Shown: positions 10,700 through 22,537, numbered from the stretch's first letter. The stretch is 64,000 nucleotides of DNA from Gloeophyllum trabeum ATCC 11539 (GCF_000344685.1 NW_006920421.1:354571-418570), one strand, 5' to 3'. Notes: generated from the sequence alone by a model not told the origin. Program-made: numbers and translations.

Positions 10700-11939
10700 A
10701 CTTTGTATGAATGTGAGCGTTACGCAGGTCACAGTGACAGCTCCTGCTTTCGACGGCGACGACGCGCTCACTCAAGCGCGCTATATGGGCTCCACATAGG
10801 CTATTTTTTGCTTTTCTGGGCTCCAGCTTATGGATAATTCGCCTGGAGTACTGTTCACTGTGCTGGCTTACCCAAAAAATGCGTCACCTGCGCCCCTAAT
10901 CTTGGGGAGTTCGGGTACCGACTTGAGCAATACAAGCGAGAGCAGAAGCAGCAGGCGAGCTGGAGTAGAGCGGTGGATGCACCTTCAAAGATGCTGCTCC
11001 CCGAACCGCGTCGCTGGCGCTCCTAGTCTTTGGGAGTTTCGGGTTCGCCCAGTGGCAGCTCCGGGAAAACTGCAGCACCAAGGATGTCACCCGTTTGCAC
11101 CAAGGTCAGTCCTTGCACCACCTCTGTTACTCATCTGTTCCCCATGGATAGAGGAGCATCGATGCACCTCTGCGTGTGCTCTCCTATGCTTGCAGCTATG
11201 CCCATCCCCATTTTGGGCACTGCACCTCATACCGCCCTGCACCTTGCACCTCACTGCACCTCGCACCATGCACCTCTCGCCTCACACCGCACTGCACCTT
11301 GGCCACTGCACCGCACCCACAGCACCCACACCGCACCGCACTGCACCGCACCGCACCGCACCGCACCGCACCTTGCACCTCGCGCCGCACCTTGCACCAC
11401 GCCCCACGCCCCTCGCGCCACACCCCGCACCTTGCACCTGCACCCCGCACCTCACCTCGTGCCTTGCACCTCACCTTGCGCCACAACTCAGGGTGCACCT
11501 TGCGCGGCGCCTCGCCTCGCACCCGCACCCCGCGCCCCGCGCCTTGCACCGCACCTCGCACCCCGCGCCCCGCGCCCCTCGCCCCTTGCACCTGCACCTG
11601 CACCTATCACTTTGATTGGCACCCCCACTGGCCCCTACACCTGTGTGCCCCTGCGGCATGTAGCAGCACCTCAAAGCGCTCAACACTGCTCCGCTGCGTC
11701 TCTCTTAACCTCTCTTTGACCTAAACTAAATTGCTCCTCCCGACTCCTAGAGTTTGGGAGATCCCGGCTTCACCGGTTCGCGTCGTCGGGACTCCTAATT
11801 TCCGGGAGTCCCGGCTCAGCCACGATCTCCAAACCCCCGCCTGGTGGCCCATTTGCGGCGGGAAGCCCTTCGGGCTTTCTCCCGTAATGCTGTGTACCCC
11901 CCCTTCATGTGTGACCTGCCAGCGGGAGGAATACAAAGT
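10700..11939 (+). mobile_element. TIR element copy 1 (non-autonomous DNA transposon)
   Basis: The left end ACTTTGTATGAATG and right end GGAATACAAAGT are inverted, and a second inverted block CAGGTCACA lies about 25 nt inside each end. About 104 nt of the left end (10700-10803) and 137 nt of the right end (11803-11939) recur in copy 2. The interior differs from copy 2: it has four degenerate ~30-bp repeats of the form CTAxTxTTxGGGAGTxxCGG (near 10887, 11018, 11738 and 11788) and the CA/C-rich stretch listed separately. No transposase is visible. No clear target-site duplication was found. Confidence 0.65.
11215..11610 (+). repeat. Low-complexity CACCGCACC-type tract
   Basis: Nearly 400 bp of purine-poor (C/A/T/G-asymmetric) sequence built from CACCGCACC, CACCTCGC and CACCCCGC units, including an exact run of CACCGCACCG units near 11340. 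It yields long but meaningless His/Pro/Ala-rich open frames on the plus strand. It lies inside element copy 1. Confidence 0.85.
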
Positions 11940-11987
11940 TCGGAATTCTATGCCGCCGTGAGGAACGAGCAGAGGCATAGAATATAG
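11940..11987. repeat. Spacer with 10-bp inverted repeat between the two element copies
   Basis: Forty-eight bases separate the right end of copy 1 from the left end of copy 2. They contain ATTCTATGCC and, 19 nt later, its reverse complement GGCATAGAAT. This could be a hairpin or the remnant of an insertion target. Confidence 0.5.
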
Positions 11988-13262
11988 ACTTTGTATGAAT
12001 GTGAGCGTTACGCAGGTCACAGTGACAGCTCCTGCTTTCGACGGCGACGACGCGCTCACTCAAGCGCGCTATATGGGCTCCACATAGGCTACCTTTTGCT
12101 TTTCCCTCCCTGCCCACCCTTATGTTTGATAAGCTGCAGATTGTACAATGCCTGGTAGCTTTCCTCTCTCCACACTGTTTTTCCCACTGGGTTTTCAGGT
12201 GGCATGAGAGGTTTTGAGGCACCCATGGCTTTCATTGCACCCNNNNNNNNNNNNNNNNNNNNNNNNNNNNNNNNNNNNNNNNNNNNNNNNNNNNNNNNNN
12301 NNNNNNNNNNNNNNNNNNNNNNNNNNNNNNNNNNNNNNNNNNNNNNNNNNNNNNNNNNNNNNNNNNNNNNNNNNNNNNNNNNNNNNNNNNNNNNNNNNNN
12401 NNNNNNNNNNNNNNNNNNNNNNNNNNNNNNNNNNNNNNNNNNNNNNNNNNNNNNNNNNNNNNNNNNNNNNNNNNNNNNNNNNNNNNNNNNNNNNNNNNNN
12501 NNNNNNNNNNNNNNNNNNNNNNNNNNNNNNNNNNNNNNNNNNNNNNNNNNNNNNNNNNNNNNNNNNNNNNNNNNNNNNNNNNNNNNNNNNNNNNNNNNNN
12601 NNNNNNNNNNNNNNNNNNNNNNNNNNNNNNNNNNNNNNNNNNNNNNNNNNNNNNNNNNNNNNNNNNNNNNNNNNNNNNNNNNNNNNNNNNNNNNNNNNNN
12701 NNNNNNNNNNNNNNNNNNNNNNNNNNNNNNNNNNNNNNNNNNNNNNNNNNNNNNNNNNNNNNNNNNNNNNNNNNNNNNNNNNNNNNNNNNNNNNNNNNNN
12801 NNNNNNNNNNNNNNNNNNTTGTATGAATGTGAGCGTTACGCAGGTCACAGTGACAGCTCCTGCTTTCGACGGCGACGACGCGCTCACTCAAGCGCGCTAT
12901 ATGGGCTCCACATAGGCTACCTTTTGCTTTTCCCTCCCTGCCCACCCTTATGTTTGATAAGCTGCAGATTGTACAATGCCTGGTAGCTTTCCTCTCTCCA
13001 CACTGTTTTTCCCACTGGGTTTTCAGGTGGCATGAGAGGTTTTGAGGCACCCATGGCTTTCATTGCACCCTTGTGTTTTCTCATGACATGTATTTATTAC
13101 TGGGTCATGGATGTGGTTTTCTAGGCGGGAGTCCCGGCTCAGCCACGATCTCCAAACCCCCGCCTGGTGGCCCATTTGCGGCGGGAAGCCCTTCGGGCTT
13201 TCTCCCGTAATGCTGTGTACCCCCCCTTCATGTGTGACCTGCCAGCGGGAGGAATACAAAGT
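11988..13262 (+). mobile_element. TIR element copy 2, interrupted by an assembly gap
   Basis: It has the same ends as copy 1: left ACTTTGTATGAATG at 11988 and right GGAATACAAAGT ending at 13262. The 252 bp of 11991-12242 are repeated exactly at 12819-13070 on the other side of the N run. If that is an assembly artefact, the real element is only about 445 bp (11988-12242 plus 13071-13262), a MITE-like size. Confidence 0.6.
12243..12818. other. Assembly gap (576 N)
   Basis: Run of N. Both flanks carry the same 252 bp, so the gap size and the duplication are doubtful. Confidence 0.98.
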
Positions 13263-13528
13263 CCATTCTTTCATTATAAACGTACAGCCAGCGATAAGAT
13301 ACAGCTACGTGAACGAATAACCAAAGAGCTACACTAAATTGCCGGCGAAGGGTCAAGATGTCGTGAAAATACAAATGCGATGGATACACGAAAGCGACGA
13401 AAGCGGATAAATACAGACGGAGAAGACGAATATCGTGGAGTACAACATCGGACGGAAGAATGGACGGGTTACCATGACCAGCGCGCAGCGCCGATCAAGG
13501 CAGCGTGCGGATATTTATAGGTTGCTGC

Positions 13529-14468
13529 CTATCCGTAGTAGATTCTGATCGAGGTTGACGTCAAATGAATGCCAGGAATTCCCGTAAAAACATACTCACC
13601 CTCTAGGAGTTGTGGATACTGGCTTGAAGTCGGGGCGACCGGAATGGACAAAGTGGGCCAGGACATCCGACCAGTCGTCCCGCTCGTCCCACGAGATCTT
13701 GCTCGGCGGGTCAACCTCAACAGGCATCACCTGGCTGACGCCCCCGCATTGGATGATGACGACGAGACAGCCTATGCCGCCCGCGCGCCGACAGCGGTCC
13801 TCGCGGCGCTGTATATCCGCGGCGACCAGCGCGTCCGCGTCGGTAACGTACGTCCTAGGTACGACGTACGTCCCTTTTACCGCAAATCTGGAGATCCCGC
13901 AGCCGCAGAGTCAGTATTCTGATAAACGCGGAGTGAGGAAGGTTAAGCCTGAGCCTAAACTCACCGGCGCATCGGGTCGGACGAGTTTTGGAAACTCAAT
14001 TCGACCAGTAAGGCTTGTTGCCGAACATTTGCCGGGCAGCGCTTGAGCTGGAGCGCCTGGAAGCCGGCCCAGCTGAGCAGGTCGGTGAAGGTCGAGGTAA
14101 ACTTGCGGAGGTACTTGGCGACGTTCTCGTCGGAGTAACCGGACACTGCATGCTGCTTGGCCGCAGACAGTTGCGAAGAAGTGTGTTGGCAGACGGCCTT
14201 ATGCGAGGCCCAGTGCGATTTCTGGCAATCCTGTGAACAGTATTGCGTAGTCATCTGGAGAAAGATCACACGCAAGTCAGCTCAATTTTTTTAACCATGA
14301 ATATTTCCGACTTACGCAGCCGCCGCATAAGCGGAACCGGCCAGTGGCGGGAGTCTCTACGGCACCACAAGTATCGCACAAGCGGTAGCCTCTCTCTTTG
14401 TGATGCGAGGATGACGACGGCGAATGATAGTTAGCCGCAGCAGGTCGTGAGTAGTAAGCAGTGGCCAT
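13529..14468 (-). CDS. MYND-type zinc-finger protein
   Basis: Minus-strand exons 14468-14316, 14254-13965, 13887-13600 and 13544-13529 give 248 aa. The N-terminal MYND finger spans roughly residues 26-66: CDTCG...CGGC then YCSQDCQKSHWASHKAVC. The first intron falls exactly between the second Cys pair and YCSQ. The middle resembles small basidiomycete MYND proteins (FTDLLSWAGFQALQL), and the C-terminal domain carries AVKGTYVVPRTYV and VSQVMPVEVDPPSKISWDERDDW, a common block in this uncharacterised family. MYND fingers bind proline-rich peptides, so a protein-protein interaction role is likely; the exact function is unknown. The last exon is only 16 nt (encoding the end of GIYYG). ATG 14468 is the only in-frame Met near the start. 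Confidence 0.85.
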
Positions 14469-16749
14469 TGCTTTGAACAACAAGTAATCGATGTCAAACA
14501 ATGAATGGGCTGTCGACGGGGTATTGTGTGGTCGCAGGCAGCGGATGCTAGCAAAACACTGCCATTGTCATGCATGTTAAATACCTAGCCTATGATACCT
14601 ATAATCGTGTGGATCATCTTGGACGAGTGCGTCCATGTTTCACTGCAATTTCACGGCAAGACAAAAAGTCTCGGAAATGGCTTTTGTCTCTTGACGTCGA
14701 CGGGTGGAATATGAAAGTGGCTTTTTGTATACAAAGATAACCGACCCCTGGGCACCTTCTTGACACGATCTTCCAGAAAGCGTCAGAGACAATAAACAGG
14801 GAGCCCTAACCCGCTCGAGGAACTGAGACAAAAGACGAGAAGACTAGAGGATTGCATAAGAATTCCATAACGGACGTGTTTGCGCATGTTTGGCCGGTTT
14901 CAGACACAATTAACCGCGAACCGCCACCCACGACAACAACACAGCTGTAGTGTTGCACCGACCGGATCCTCGTCAGCGGCCAGGCTGACCAGCATGCGTT
15001 TCCCTTTTGCAGTACAACGGGAAGCCCATACTGGGCACCCTTGCTGTGCAGCGTGATGGCGGAGGTAGCGCCCGCGATGCTACAAGTTTGGACGATAGCG
15101 TCGGTGGCGTGGTCGACGGCAGTTATGAAAGATCTCTTCATATTCGAAGGTTACGTTCCATCTTCAGCGTTCCGAGCTCTTCATTTTACGTGCCCTTTGT
15201 ACTCTACGCAAGTCTGACTATGACCTACTGTCTTTCCGCTCAATATCAGATGGAAGCCCATCCCTAATGCGCAGCATTGTCGCCGACAAGTTGGGAGCTC
15301 ATCGTGCAGCTTATAGCACCCCAGATATCACGGACGATGACCCGCTGGAGGGCTATTAAAGCTGAACAGTCTATCATGGACCTTCGTCTCCCGTTACGGT
15401 ACGTCTGCGCCCTTCATACACCGCGAAAATTCCCTCGCAATTGTCAAACGCCCCGCTCGAATCATGCTAGAAGCGGCATCTGCTGGCATCTAACTGTACC
15501 CTGCCTCTCTGCCTCTATCGTGATTTTCTGGCTTCCTGGCTGCTCTGCGTCGGCGTCTTGGTGCTCTTTCTTGTTCCGTCTAAGACTCACTACGCGCAAG
15601 ACGGTCTTCCTGTCCGATGTGGTGGGGAAATCAGGTTGCAATTAGTATCGTGCACCCTCCCCGCTTCGGTCGGTAAGCGGCGCGATCCTATTATCCGATA
15701 TTTTAGAAACGTCGAATCTGCGTTCGTAATAATCCTGTTCAATCGGATTATGATCCGCGGGCTCTCTGCTTTTTGGAAACCCGACGGATATTTGGAACGG
15801 TAGAAGCATCGGTTCTCCACGCGTGCGGCTGCATCGACCTGGACGCTTCATGCAACATGTTCGTCGTCTTTGACAAAGAAAATGAAACTCAAAGCTCGGC
15901 GTACGTTATGCCGCTACGCTTTCCCCCACCGCTTTCCCCCACCGCTTAGCTTTGGAAGAAACCACATACCCTATCCGTGTTCAAGTGATTCAGGGTCTCT
16001 TCTATCATCCGAAAAAGGGCCGATCTTCATGCATGTCAATGATGGACGTCCTACGCCACCGTATGCGACACCGAAGTTGTGAAAAGCCTTCTAGCGCGTT
16101 CTCCACCTCATATTTCCCTCGCAATTGTCTTGCTATCCCGCCTGGCTTTATGCGAACATCGGACGACGGCGCGGGAACTTTGTCAATACAACAGGCTCAT
16201 GCTTATGTGAGTAATGTTCCTCTACTGCGGGTCGCAAGTTCGAGACTGTCAAGGACGCCGAAGGGATGCGATCACCATGACGAAACTGATGTGTCCGCAG
16301 ATTTCAATGCAATCACCCGTATCTCACATCTGCCGCGATCTTTTGATGCCATCTTGGCGGAGGGCTTGGTGTAAGTATTCCATGTCAATGCTGCATATGT
16401 ACGGGCCAAATAGTATGCTCCCTCGCCCTGTGTGGCTCTCCTTACGCGCAGGGGAGGCACCCATTCACGACGGGCGGGTAGTCGTCACATGATTATCCTC
16501 AGCGTGCCATTTAATCACTGGAGTGCAGTTCGTCGCAGCTGTGTCCAGCTAGTTTCACCGCCGCTTCGCTTCTAGTGTACAACAAAGATCTGATTTATCG
16601 TACAGTATTTACATGAAGTAAACCATTCATTCCAGATATGAAGACTCTCCAGGAGCCGAACAAATCACTATATCTGATCTCGAAAAACGGGTGACCTACT
16701 TTGGCCGCACGTGGTGGGCTTACCCTGTAGAAGCGCTGAACGGGGTGTT
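14469..16749. other. Gene-poor 2.3-kb intergenic region
   Basis: No supportable gene. Open frames of 60-140 codons occur on both strands (for example 15277-15645 + and 15952-16374 +), but none shows recognisable domains, and neighbouring frames do not join through plausible introns. Decayed gene sequence is possible. Confidence 0.45.
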
Positions 16750-18540
16750 CTACACCATGTTTTGCCTTGAAGTAGGATTCAAAGCGCTCCACAAGGAGCT
16801 GACAGCCGCGGGGAAGGAACATAAGCTCCCGTTCCGCCTGTGAACCCTATGCCTCTCACCTGATGATCCCGCCTCTGCACTGACAGGGACGGATGCCGAC
16901 TGATGTCTCCTCTCCTCCCGCCGTATCCTTGCAAATCGCGTAATCGCACTGTCTACTAAAGCCCAGTGTTCCTGCTCCCGCGTCCCCCTCCCCCATTCGG
17001 TTTCGACCTCCTCCAGTGATGGGAAGAGATCGGAAAGGAACTCTGCGACGTCCAGAGCGTCGGAGATAGGTGATTTTCCAACATCCAGACTGGTTGTCTT
17101 CTTACCGCTGACACCTCGTCCTGGACGCTGGCCCTCGACAAGGCGGATCTTCGTGGCGTCGAAGACGATAGAAAGCTGCTCCAGGTCAGGACAGAGTTTG
17201 ACGAGGGATATCAGGCCCAGAGGAGTTACCATGACTCGAGGTAAGTTGGACGGATCGGCATTGTTGTCGGTACAAAGGTCCAGACGGGTGATGAGGGGCC
17301 AGCACGACGCGAATTCTTCGAGTGTCTCGTCGCTAAGATTTAGGGCATACTCGACATCTATCCTGAGGGTACGCAACATTGAGAAGGGTTTGAGCGGCTT
17401 GAGTATTGCCCCTTCAAGGAATAGTTCAGCTGGCTGCTGTGGCGGGGCCTCGAATTTCCATCGGACGAGCTCCAGAAGCTGCAAGCACTTGGGAGAACAG
17501 TGTTCTCCGATATCTTCCAGCCAGCCTTGAAGCTTCGTTGGCTCTTTAGCGTCCTGGTGGAGGACTTGAAGGCGTGTCAGGTTGTGGAACATACCGAAAC
17601 TCTTCATAACAACCTCCGGCATCCGCTGATTCATTGCAACAAAAAGTTTGCGAAGCGAGCGGAATTGCAGTCCTTCCGGCACATCTGAAGCAGATAGCTC
17701 GAGAAGTGGTGTCCACACTTCTCTGGTCCAGCCAGAGTTCCGTGCAGCATGAACGCGCAGCGACGTGAGTTGGGGCCAAGACGCCAATGCGGTGAGAAAC
17801 TGAAGAGAGATGGGTGTGATGGAACAGCTGAACAGTCGCACATCACGAAGATGCTTCAACGTGTTCATGAAGGCGGGATTCGCAGATATATCAATGTCCC
17901 CCTCGACGGTGATATCCCGAATGTTTGGCGAGAGCTGAACCATGGCAGCTAGTGAGAGAATGACCTTCGGCAGAAGATCACGCTCAAGCTTCGGATCGGT
18001 AGGGCGGATGCGGACTTCCCTTATGGCCGGGACAAAGAACGGCAACAGATACTCAACCTCCTCAAAAGACGAACAGAGGATATCGAGGTTTGGGAGAAAA
18101 GAAAGGGAAGGTCGGTTAATGATGAGGGCATCCAGTGTAACCTTGTGGACACCGAGAGCATAGATCCCCTGAACTTTCATTGCGTAGTACGTGAATCTCT
18201 CCCAGTCGGTTTCTACGCATGACCTAGCTAGTACCTGTCCACGGCCATCAGAAGACTATAAGGGCACATCTAGAAAATAAGTGCCTCGTACAAGGGCTGA
18301 ACTCGACTCTGCTTGTGACTCCTTCCACAAATCCGGAGGCATGCAACGTATGAGAGGTACTATTGATGGAAGCCACTCCCAAATGACGTCGCTCGCAGGC
18401 TCGTGGAACGCCTTGCACACTCTCGTACAAGATGCAGCGCTCTTCCGGGACTCGTCCTTCACCAACTGGAAGATATTGCGGAGTATGTCTGGTGTGCAGC
18501 GGTGAATCGATGCCTCGCTCGGGGCTGCTGCTGTTGTCAT
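16750..18540 (-). CDS. F-box protein with leucine-rich repeat region
   Basis: Two minus-strand exons, 18540-18292 and 18234-16750, give 577 aa. The intron is phase 0, with GTACGA donor and GACAG acceptor. The N-terminal F-box (roughly residues 10-55: IHRCTPDILRNIFQLV...CTRVCKAFHEPASDVIWEWL) would bind Skp1 in an SCF ubiquitin ligase. It is followed by irregular LRR-like segments (LRDVRLFSCSITPISLQFL, LTSLRVHAARN, LRTLRIDVEYALNLSDETLEEF, LITRLDLCTDNN, LEQLSIVFDATKI), the usual arrangement of the large agaricomycete F-box/LRR family. The C-terminus is basic and Ser/Arg-rich. The substrate cannot be predicted. The exon 1 frame runs on past the donor to a stop, so a retained intron would give only a short F-box peptide. 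Confidence 0.85.
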
Positions 18541-19359
18541 ATTGGAGGGATAGTATATGTGGGTAAGAGCCTAGGACTCTGTCACTTTGTGGCGACTAAG
18601 TCGTGCAATTTCGATTCAGTTCAGCTTTATTGCCCGCGTTCAAAGCCAGACAATCCGCGCGCCAGATGCTGCGGTTGGTTCCTATGCCAATTGATGGCTT
18701 CGTGACCACCATGCCGTACCGTAGTTGATCTACAACGTTAGTTCTGCTCATCTGATATAGAGGGTTGTTACGAGCCTTAGTAATAGCTAGCCAGTGGTAA
18801 CATATGTAGCCTGTCAATATATGTAGACTGGTTACAGCCATTTGCAGATCGATAATGGGCCACCACTTTAGAAAGTCGCATATGGTCGGAGTGCGTCGGA
18901 GATGGTGCCAGGGACGTCGAAGGAACGAAAAGAAGTCTAGAGGGTCAGACTTTGACACCTCGGGGACTTGATTTCCCCTCTCCGACATGGTCCGACTGCA
19001 AATGATTTTTCAATAAGTGCGCCCATCGAACTGCAAATGGCTGTAAGACCGGCGCCGTCTATTCATACCCGGTCGCAGACTCGCAGGCTGCAGGATGACC
19101 GGTCCATAGTCAGATTCCCACGGTGCTGAATCACAGAACGATTGTGCGATCGCTGACACACCACTTTCGCCGGCAGAGGAGACTCCCTACGGAAGAACAT
19201 ATCGTGTTTCTCGAACTTACTCGACGATGACGAAGACCGAGTGCAGCCCGAAGTTCTGCTTCGTCACCGGTATAAAACAGAACAGTGGCGGCGCATTGAC
19301 TTCAAGCTTGTCTTTTGGTCAACTTTTGGTAACTCGAACGCGAAGTACCACTGTTAGCA
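18541..19359. other. Intergenic region
   Basis: No gene supported. A 130-codon minus-strand frame (18988-18596) has no recognisable features. The last ~150 bp should be the promoter of the first reductase gene. Confidence 0.45.
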
Positions 19360-20809
19360 ATGGCTCCAGTCAGAAACGGTCGTCACCTCTTCAACGAGGT
19401 TCCAACTGGTAAGCAGGATCCAGCAGAGCAGTTTGCTATCAGTTGTTAACTTCTGGGTGATGAACTTTACGTAGGCTACCCTGTGCCAGGGAAGACAACG
19501 GTGTACGACGGTAGCCAGACCATCGACCCCGACACCGTCCCCTTGAATGGTGGCTTCCTGCTGAAGACGCTTGTGCTATCAATCGATCCTTACATGCGGG
19601 GAAAGATGCGGGATCCGAAGGTCGAGAGCTACTCGGTACGTACAGGCCAGCTAAATCCTTACCCGACATTTGCTCACTAGTCATGCGTCGGTGATCACAG
19701 CCACCATTCCTCATCGGGAAGCCCCTGGAGAATTTTGGTGTAGGCGTCGTCATCCGCTCCGAAAATCCTGCAGTCAAGGCAGGCGATCATCTCTACGGCA
19801 TCTTCCGTGAGTCCCTCTGCTCTGGCCGTCTCTTCTCAGTTTCCTATAAGCGACGATGCAGCATTCCAGGAGTACTTTGTCGAGACCGACCCGAAGAAGT
19901 ACCGCGTACTTGAGAACAAGGAGAAGCTACCCTGGTCCGTGTACGTCGGCGCAGCAGGCATGCCCGGCCAAACGGCGTACTACGCCTGGAAGGAGTACTC
20001 TGCCGCCAAGAAGGGCGAGACAGTGTTTGTAACAGCGGGCGCTGGGCCTGTTGGATCGTACGTGCTGTTTTATACGTAAATGAGGTGTGAAATTTGAGCT
20101 GAATTCGATGCGTAGGTTCGTGATTCAATTGGCGAAGCTCGACGGACTGAAAGTTATCGCATCTGCGGGCTCTGAGGACAAGGTCGAGTTCATCAAGAAG
20201 CTCGGCGCCGACGTCGCGTTCAACTACAAGACGACCAATACGCGGGAGGTGCTGAAGAAGGAGGGTGGTATCGACATGTAAGCCCCTTTCAGTTTCCCGA
20301 TCTGTTTTCTCTGACTCGTTGGATTGGTAAGCTACTGGGATAATGTCGGCGGGGAGACCCTCGAAGCTGCCCTTGACGCTGCACACCCAGAAGCACGCTT
20401 CATCGTAAGTGTCCAAGTCCCGATACATCTGCTCCGGTGAGCATGCACTCATCACTGCAATAACACAGGAATGCGGCATGATCAGCGCGTATAACGCCAC
20501 CGAGCCCTACGGCGTCAAGGTTAGCTACTTCTCTTCCATACACCCGATATTGTTCCACTGACCTACTCTGTGCAGAACCTCATGCTCGTTGTGGCCAAAC
20601 AAATTTCGATGTACGGCTTCCTCGTGTTCCGCCTCGGACAGAAGTACGAAGAGGAGTTCTACCGCGTCATCCCGGCGAAGCTGGCCAGCGGCGAGCTGAA
20701 GTACAGTGAAGATGTTACGAAGGGATTAGAGGACGTCGGTGAGGCGATCCTGTCGGTACAGAAGGGGACGAATAAGGGCAAGAAGGTCATTCTGGTCGCG
20801 GAGGAGTGA
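19360..20809 (+). CDS. NADPH-dependent MDR reductase, copy A (alkenal/prostaglandin reductase type)
   Basis: Eight exons: 19360-19408, 19475-19635, 19701-19806, 19862-20057, 20116-20277, 20332-20404, 20469-20519 and 20576-20809; 343 aa. This zinc-free medium-chain dehydrogenase/reductase group (leukotriene B4 dehydrogenase, plant alkenal double-bond reductase, CurA) reduces C=C bonds of enals and enones with NADPH. Seen: LSIDPYMRGKM near residue 50, PGQTAYYAWKEY, the Rossmann glycine stretch VFVTAGAGPVGS followed by IQLAKLDGLKVIASAGS, GADVAFNYK, YWDNVGGETLEAAL, ECGMISAYN, and the C-terminal GLEDVGEAILSVQKGTNKGKKVI. Zinc ligands of classical ADH are missing, as expected. The substrate is unknown. 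Tandem with copy B. Confidence 0.92.
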
Positions 20810-21093
20810 GAGTGAAGCCTTCGTAGCAGCAAAATATTAATGTGTATTATAGCAATTCTTGGTTTATCCCGACTATGAAAGCGCCCATGATTGTAAGCTT
20901 ATCAACATCTAGACATTCCATCATCAGTCTGCGAAGCTCGTTACATGTACTCGACAGTTCGATGCTAATCGTTACTGGGCTTAATCAGCAAGAGGATGGA
21001 TTATCTAGCCCAGCTCGATGGTGACTAACCTAGTGCGTCGCCCGAATAAAGGAGCGCGATGATGGTAACTTGCATAGTCACGGTGCCGCTAGT

Positions 21094-22537
21094 ATGGTTT
21101 CAGTCAGAAATGGTCGCCACATCTTCAAAGAGATCCCAACAGGTGAGCAGGGTCTGTCGGGGCATTCAGTGACCATTGATTGATTTGTGATGTTCGTTCG
21201 TAGGCTATCCTGAACCAGGGAAGACGACAGTTTTTGATGGCAGCCAGACCATCGACCCGGAGACTGCGCCTCTGAACGGCGGGTTCCTGGTCAAAACCCT
21301 TTTCTTGTCCATTGATCCAGCCATGCGCGTCAGGATGTCGGCCGAGGATTTCAACAGCTATACGGTAGACACCATGTCCTCACCACGCCTATTGTCATGT
21401 TGATGAACAGCAATGCAATTCCTGTCTAGCCGGCCTTTGTCATGGGAAAGCCCTTGGATAACTTTGGCATAGGCATCGTCGTGCGCTCCGACAATTCTGC
21501 ACTCAAAGCAGGCGATCATGTCTACGGTATCGTCCGTACGTCCTTCCCAATTGGTTTTTCTTCAGACCTTGACGCTTTGCCTCGTAGCATTCCAGGAGTA
21601 CTTCGTTGACACCGATCACACGAAGTACCGCGTGCTCGAGAATAAGGAGAAGCTCCCGTGGTCCGTGTACCTTGGCGCGGCAGGTGGACCCGGCCAGACA
21701 GCATACTACGCGTGGAAGGAGTACGCCTCGCCGAAAAAGGGGGAGACGGTGTTCGTCACCGCAGCAGCAGGTCCAGTGGGCTCGTGAGTGTCACTCCTTA
21801 TTCGCATCAGGCAGTCCGAAGTACTGATTCTGGCTAAGCATGCTGATACAATTAGCGAAGCTCGATGGGTGCAAGGTCATCGCTTCTGCAGGCTCCGAAG
21901 AGAAGGTCAAGTTGGCCGGACAGTTCGGCGCGGATGTTGCATTCAATTACAAGGCGATCGACACACTAGAGGTATTGATGAAGGAAGGTGGCATTGACAT
22001 GTATGGCCCCCGTTCCAGCTTTCCCTTCAAAGTCTGACTATGATGCGCTTATTGCACAGCTACTGGGACAATGTTGGAGGCCCGACGCTAGAGGCGGCGC
22101 TCGAGGCAGCCCACATCGGCGCACGCTTCATCGTACGTGACATTTACCACAGCGCCTGCGCCGTAAGCATTCACTCACCATTCCAATATTGATATAGGAA
22201 TGTGGCATGGTGAGCGGATATGGTGCCACCGAGCCGTACGGCATCAAGGTCCGTGCTTACCGCCTAGGTACGCTGAGCCAGTAGCCCGCTGACTCCTCTC
22301 TAGAACTTGGTTCTGATCATGCGCAAAACGATTTCTCTGTACGGGTTTCTCTTCTTCCGCCTCGCCTCGAAGTACGAAGAGGAGTTCTTCCGCGTCGTTC
22401 CGCCAAAGTTAGCTACCGGAGAGCTGAAGTACGCCGATGATATCACGAAGGGGCTGGAGAACGTCGGCGAAGCGATCCTAGACGTGCTGCAGGGGAAGAA
22501 TAAAGGGAAGAAGATTGTTTTAGTTGCTGAGGAATAG
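21094..22537 (+). CDS. NADPH-dependent MDR reductase, copy B
   Basis: Eight exons: 21094-21142, 21204-21364, 21430-21535, 21588-21783, 21839-22000, 22060-22132, 22198-22248 and 22304-22537; 343 aa. Each exon is the same length as its counterpart in copy A (49, 161, 106, 196, 162, 73, 51 and 234 nt), so this is a tandem duplication with complete gene-structure conservation. The catalytic and cofactor blocks are kept (LSIDPAMRVRM, PGQTAYYAWKEY, TAAAGPVGS, YWDNVGGPTLEAAL, ECGMVSGYG). Differences lie mostly in the segment around PAMRVRMSAEDFN, in CKVIASAGSEEKVKLAGQF, and in the C-terminal half, which suggests altered substrate preference rather than decay. Spacing from copy A is 284 bp. Confidence 0.92.

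Noticed and set aside
10830..11724. Long His/Pro/Ala-rich open frames in three plus-strand phases
   Set aside because: They are created by the CACCGCACC-type low-complexity tract inside the TIR element; all three frames are open, which indicates repeat composition rather than coding.
12195..13050. Open frames of 230-270 codons across the N run
   Set aside because: Most of their length is N; they are artefacts of the gap.
15952..16374. 140-codon plus-strand frame
   Set aside because: No family features, no plausible start context, and no splice partner.
18596..18988. 130-codon minus-strand frame upstream of the F-box gene
   Set aside because: No domain or compositional support; no homologous pattern recognised.
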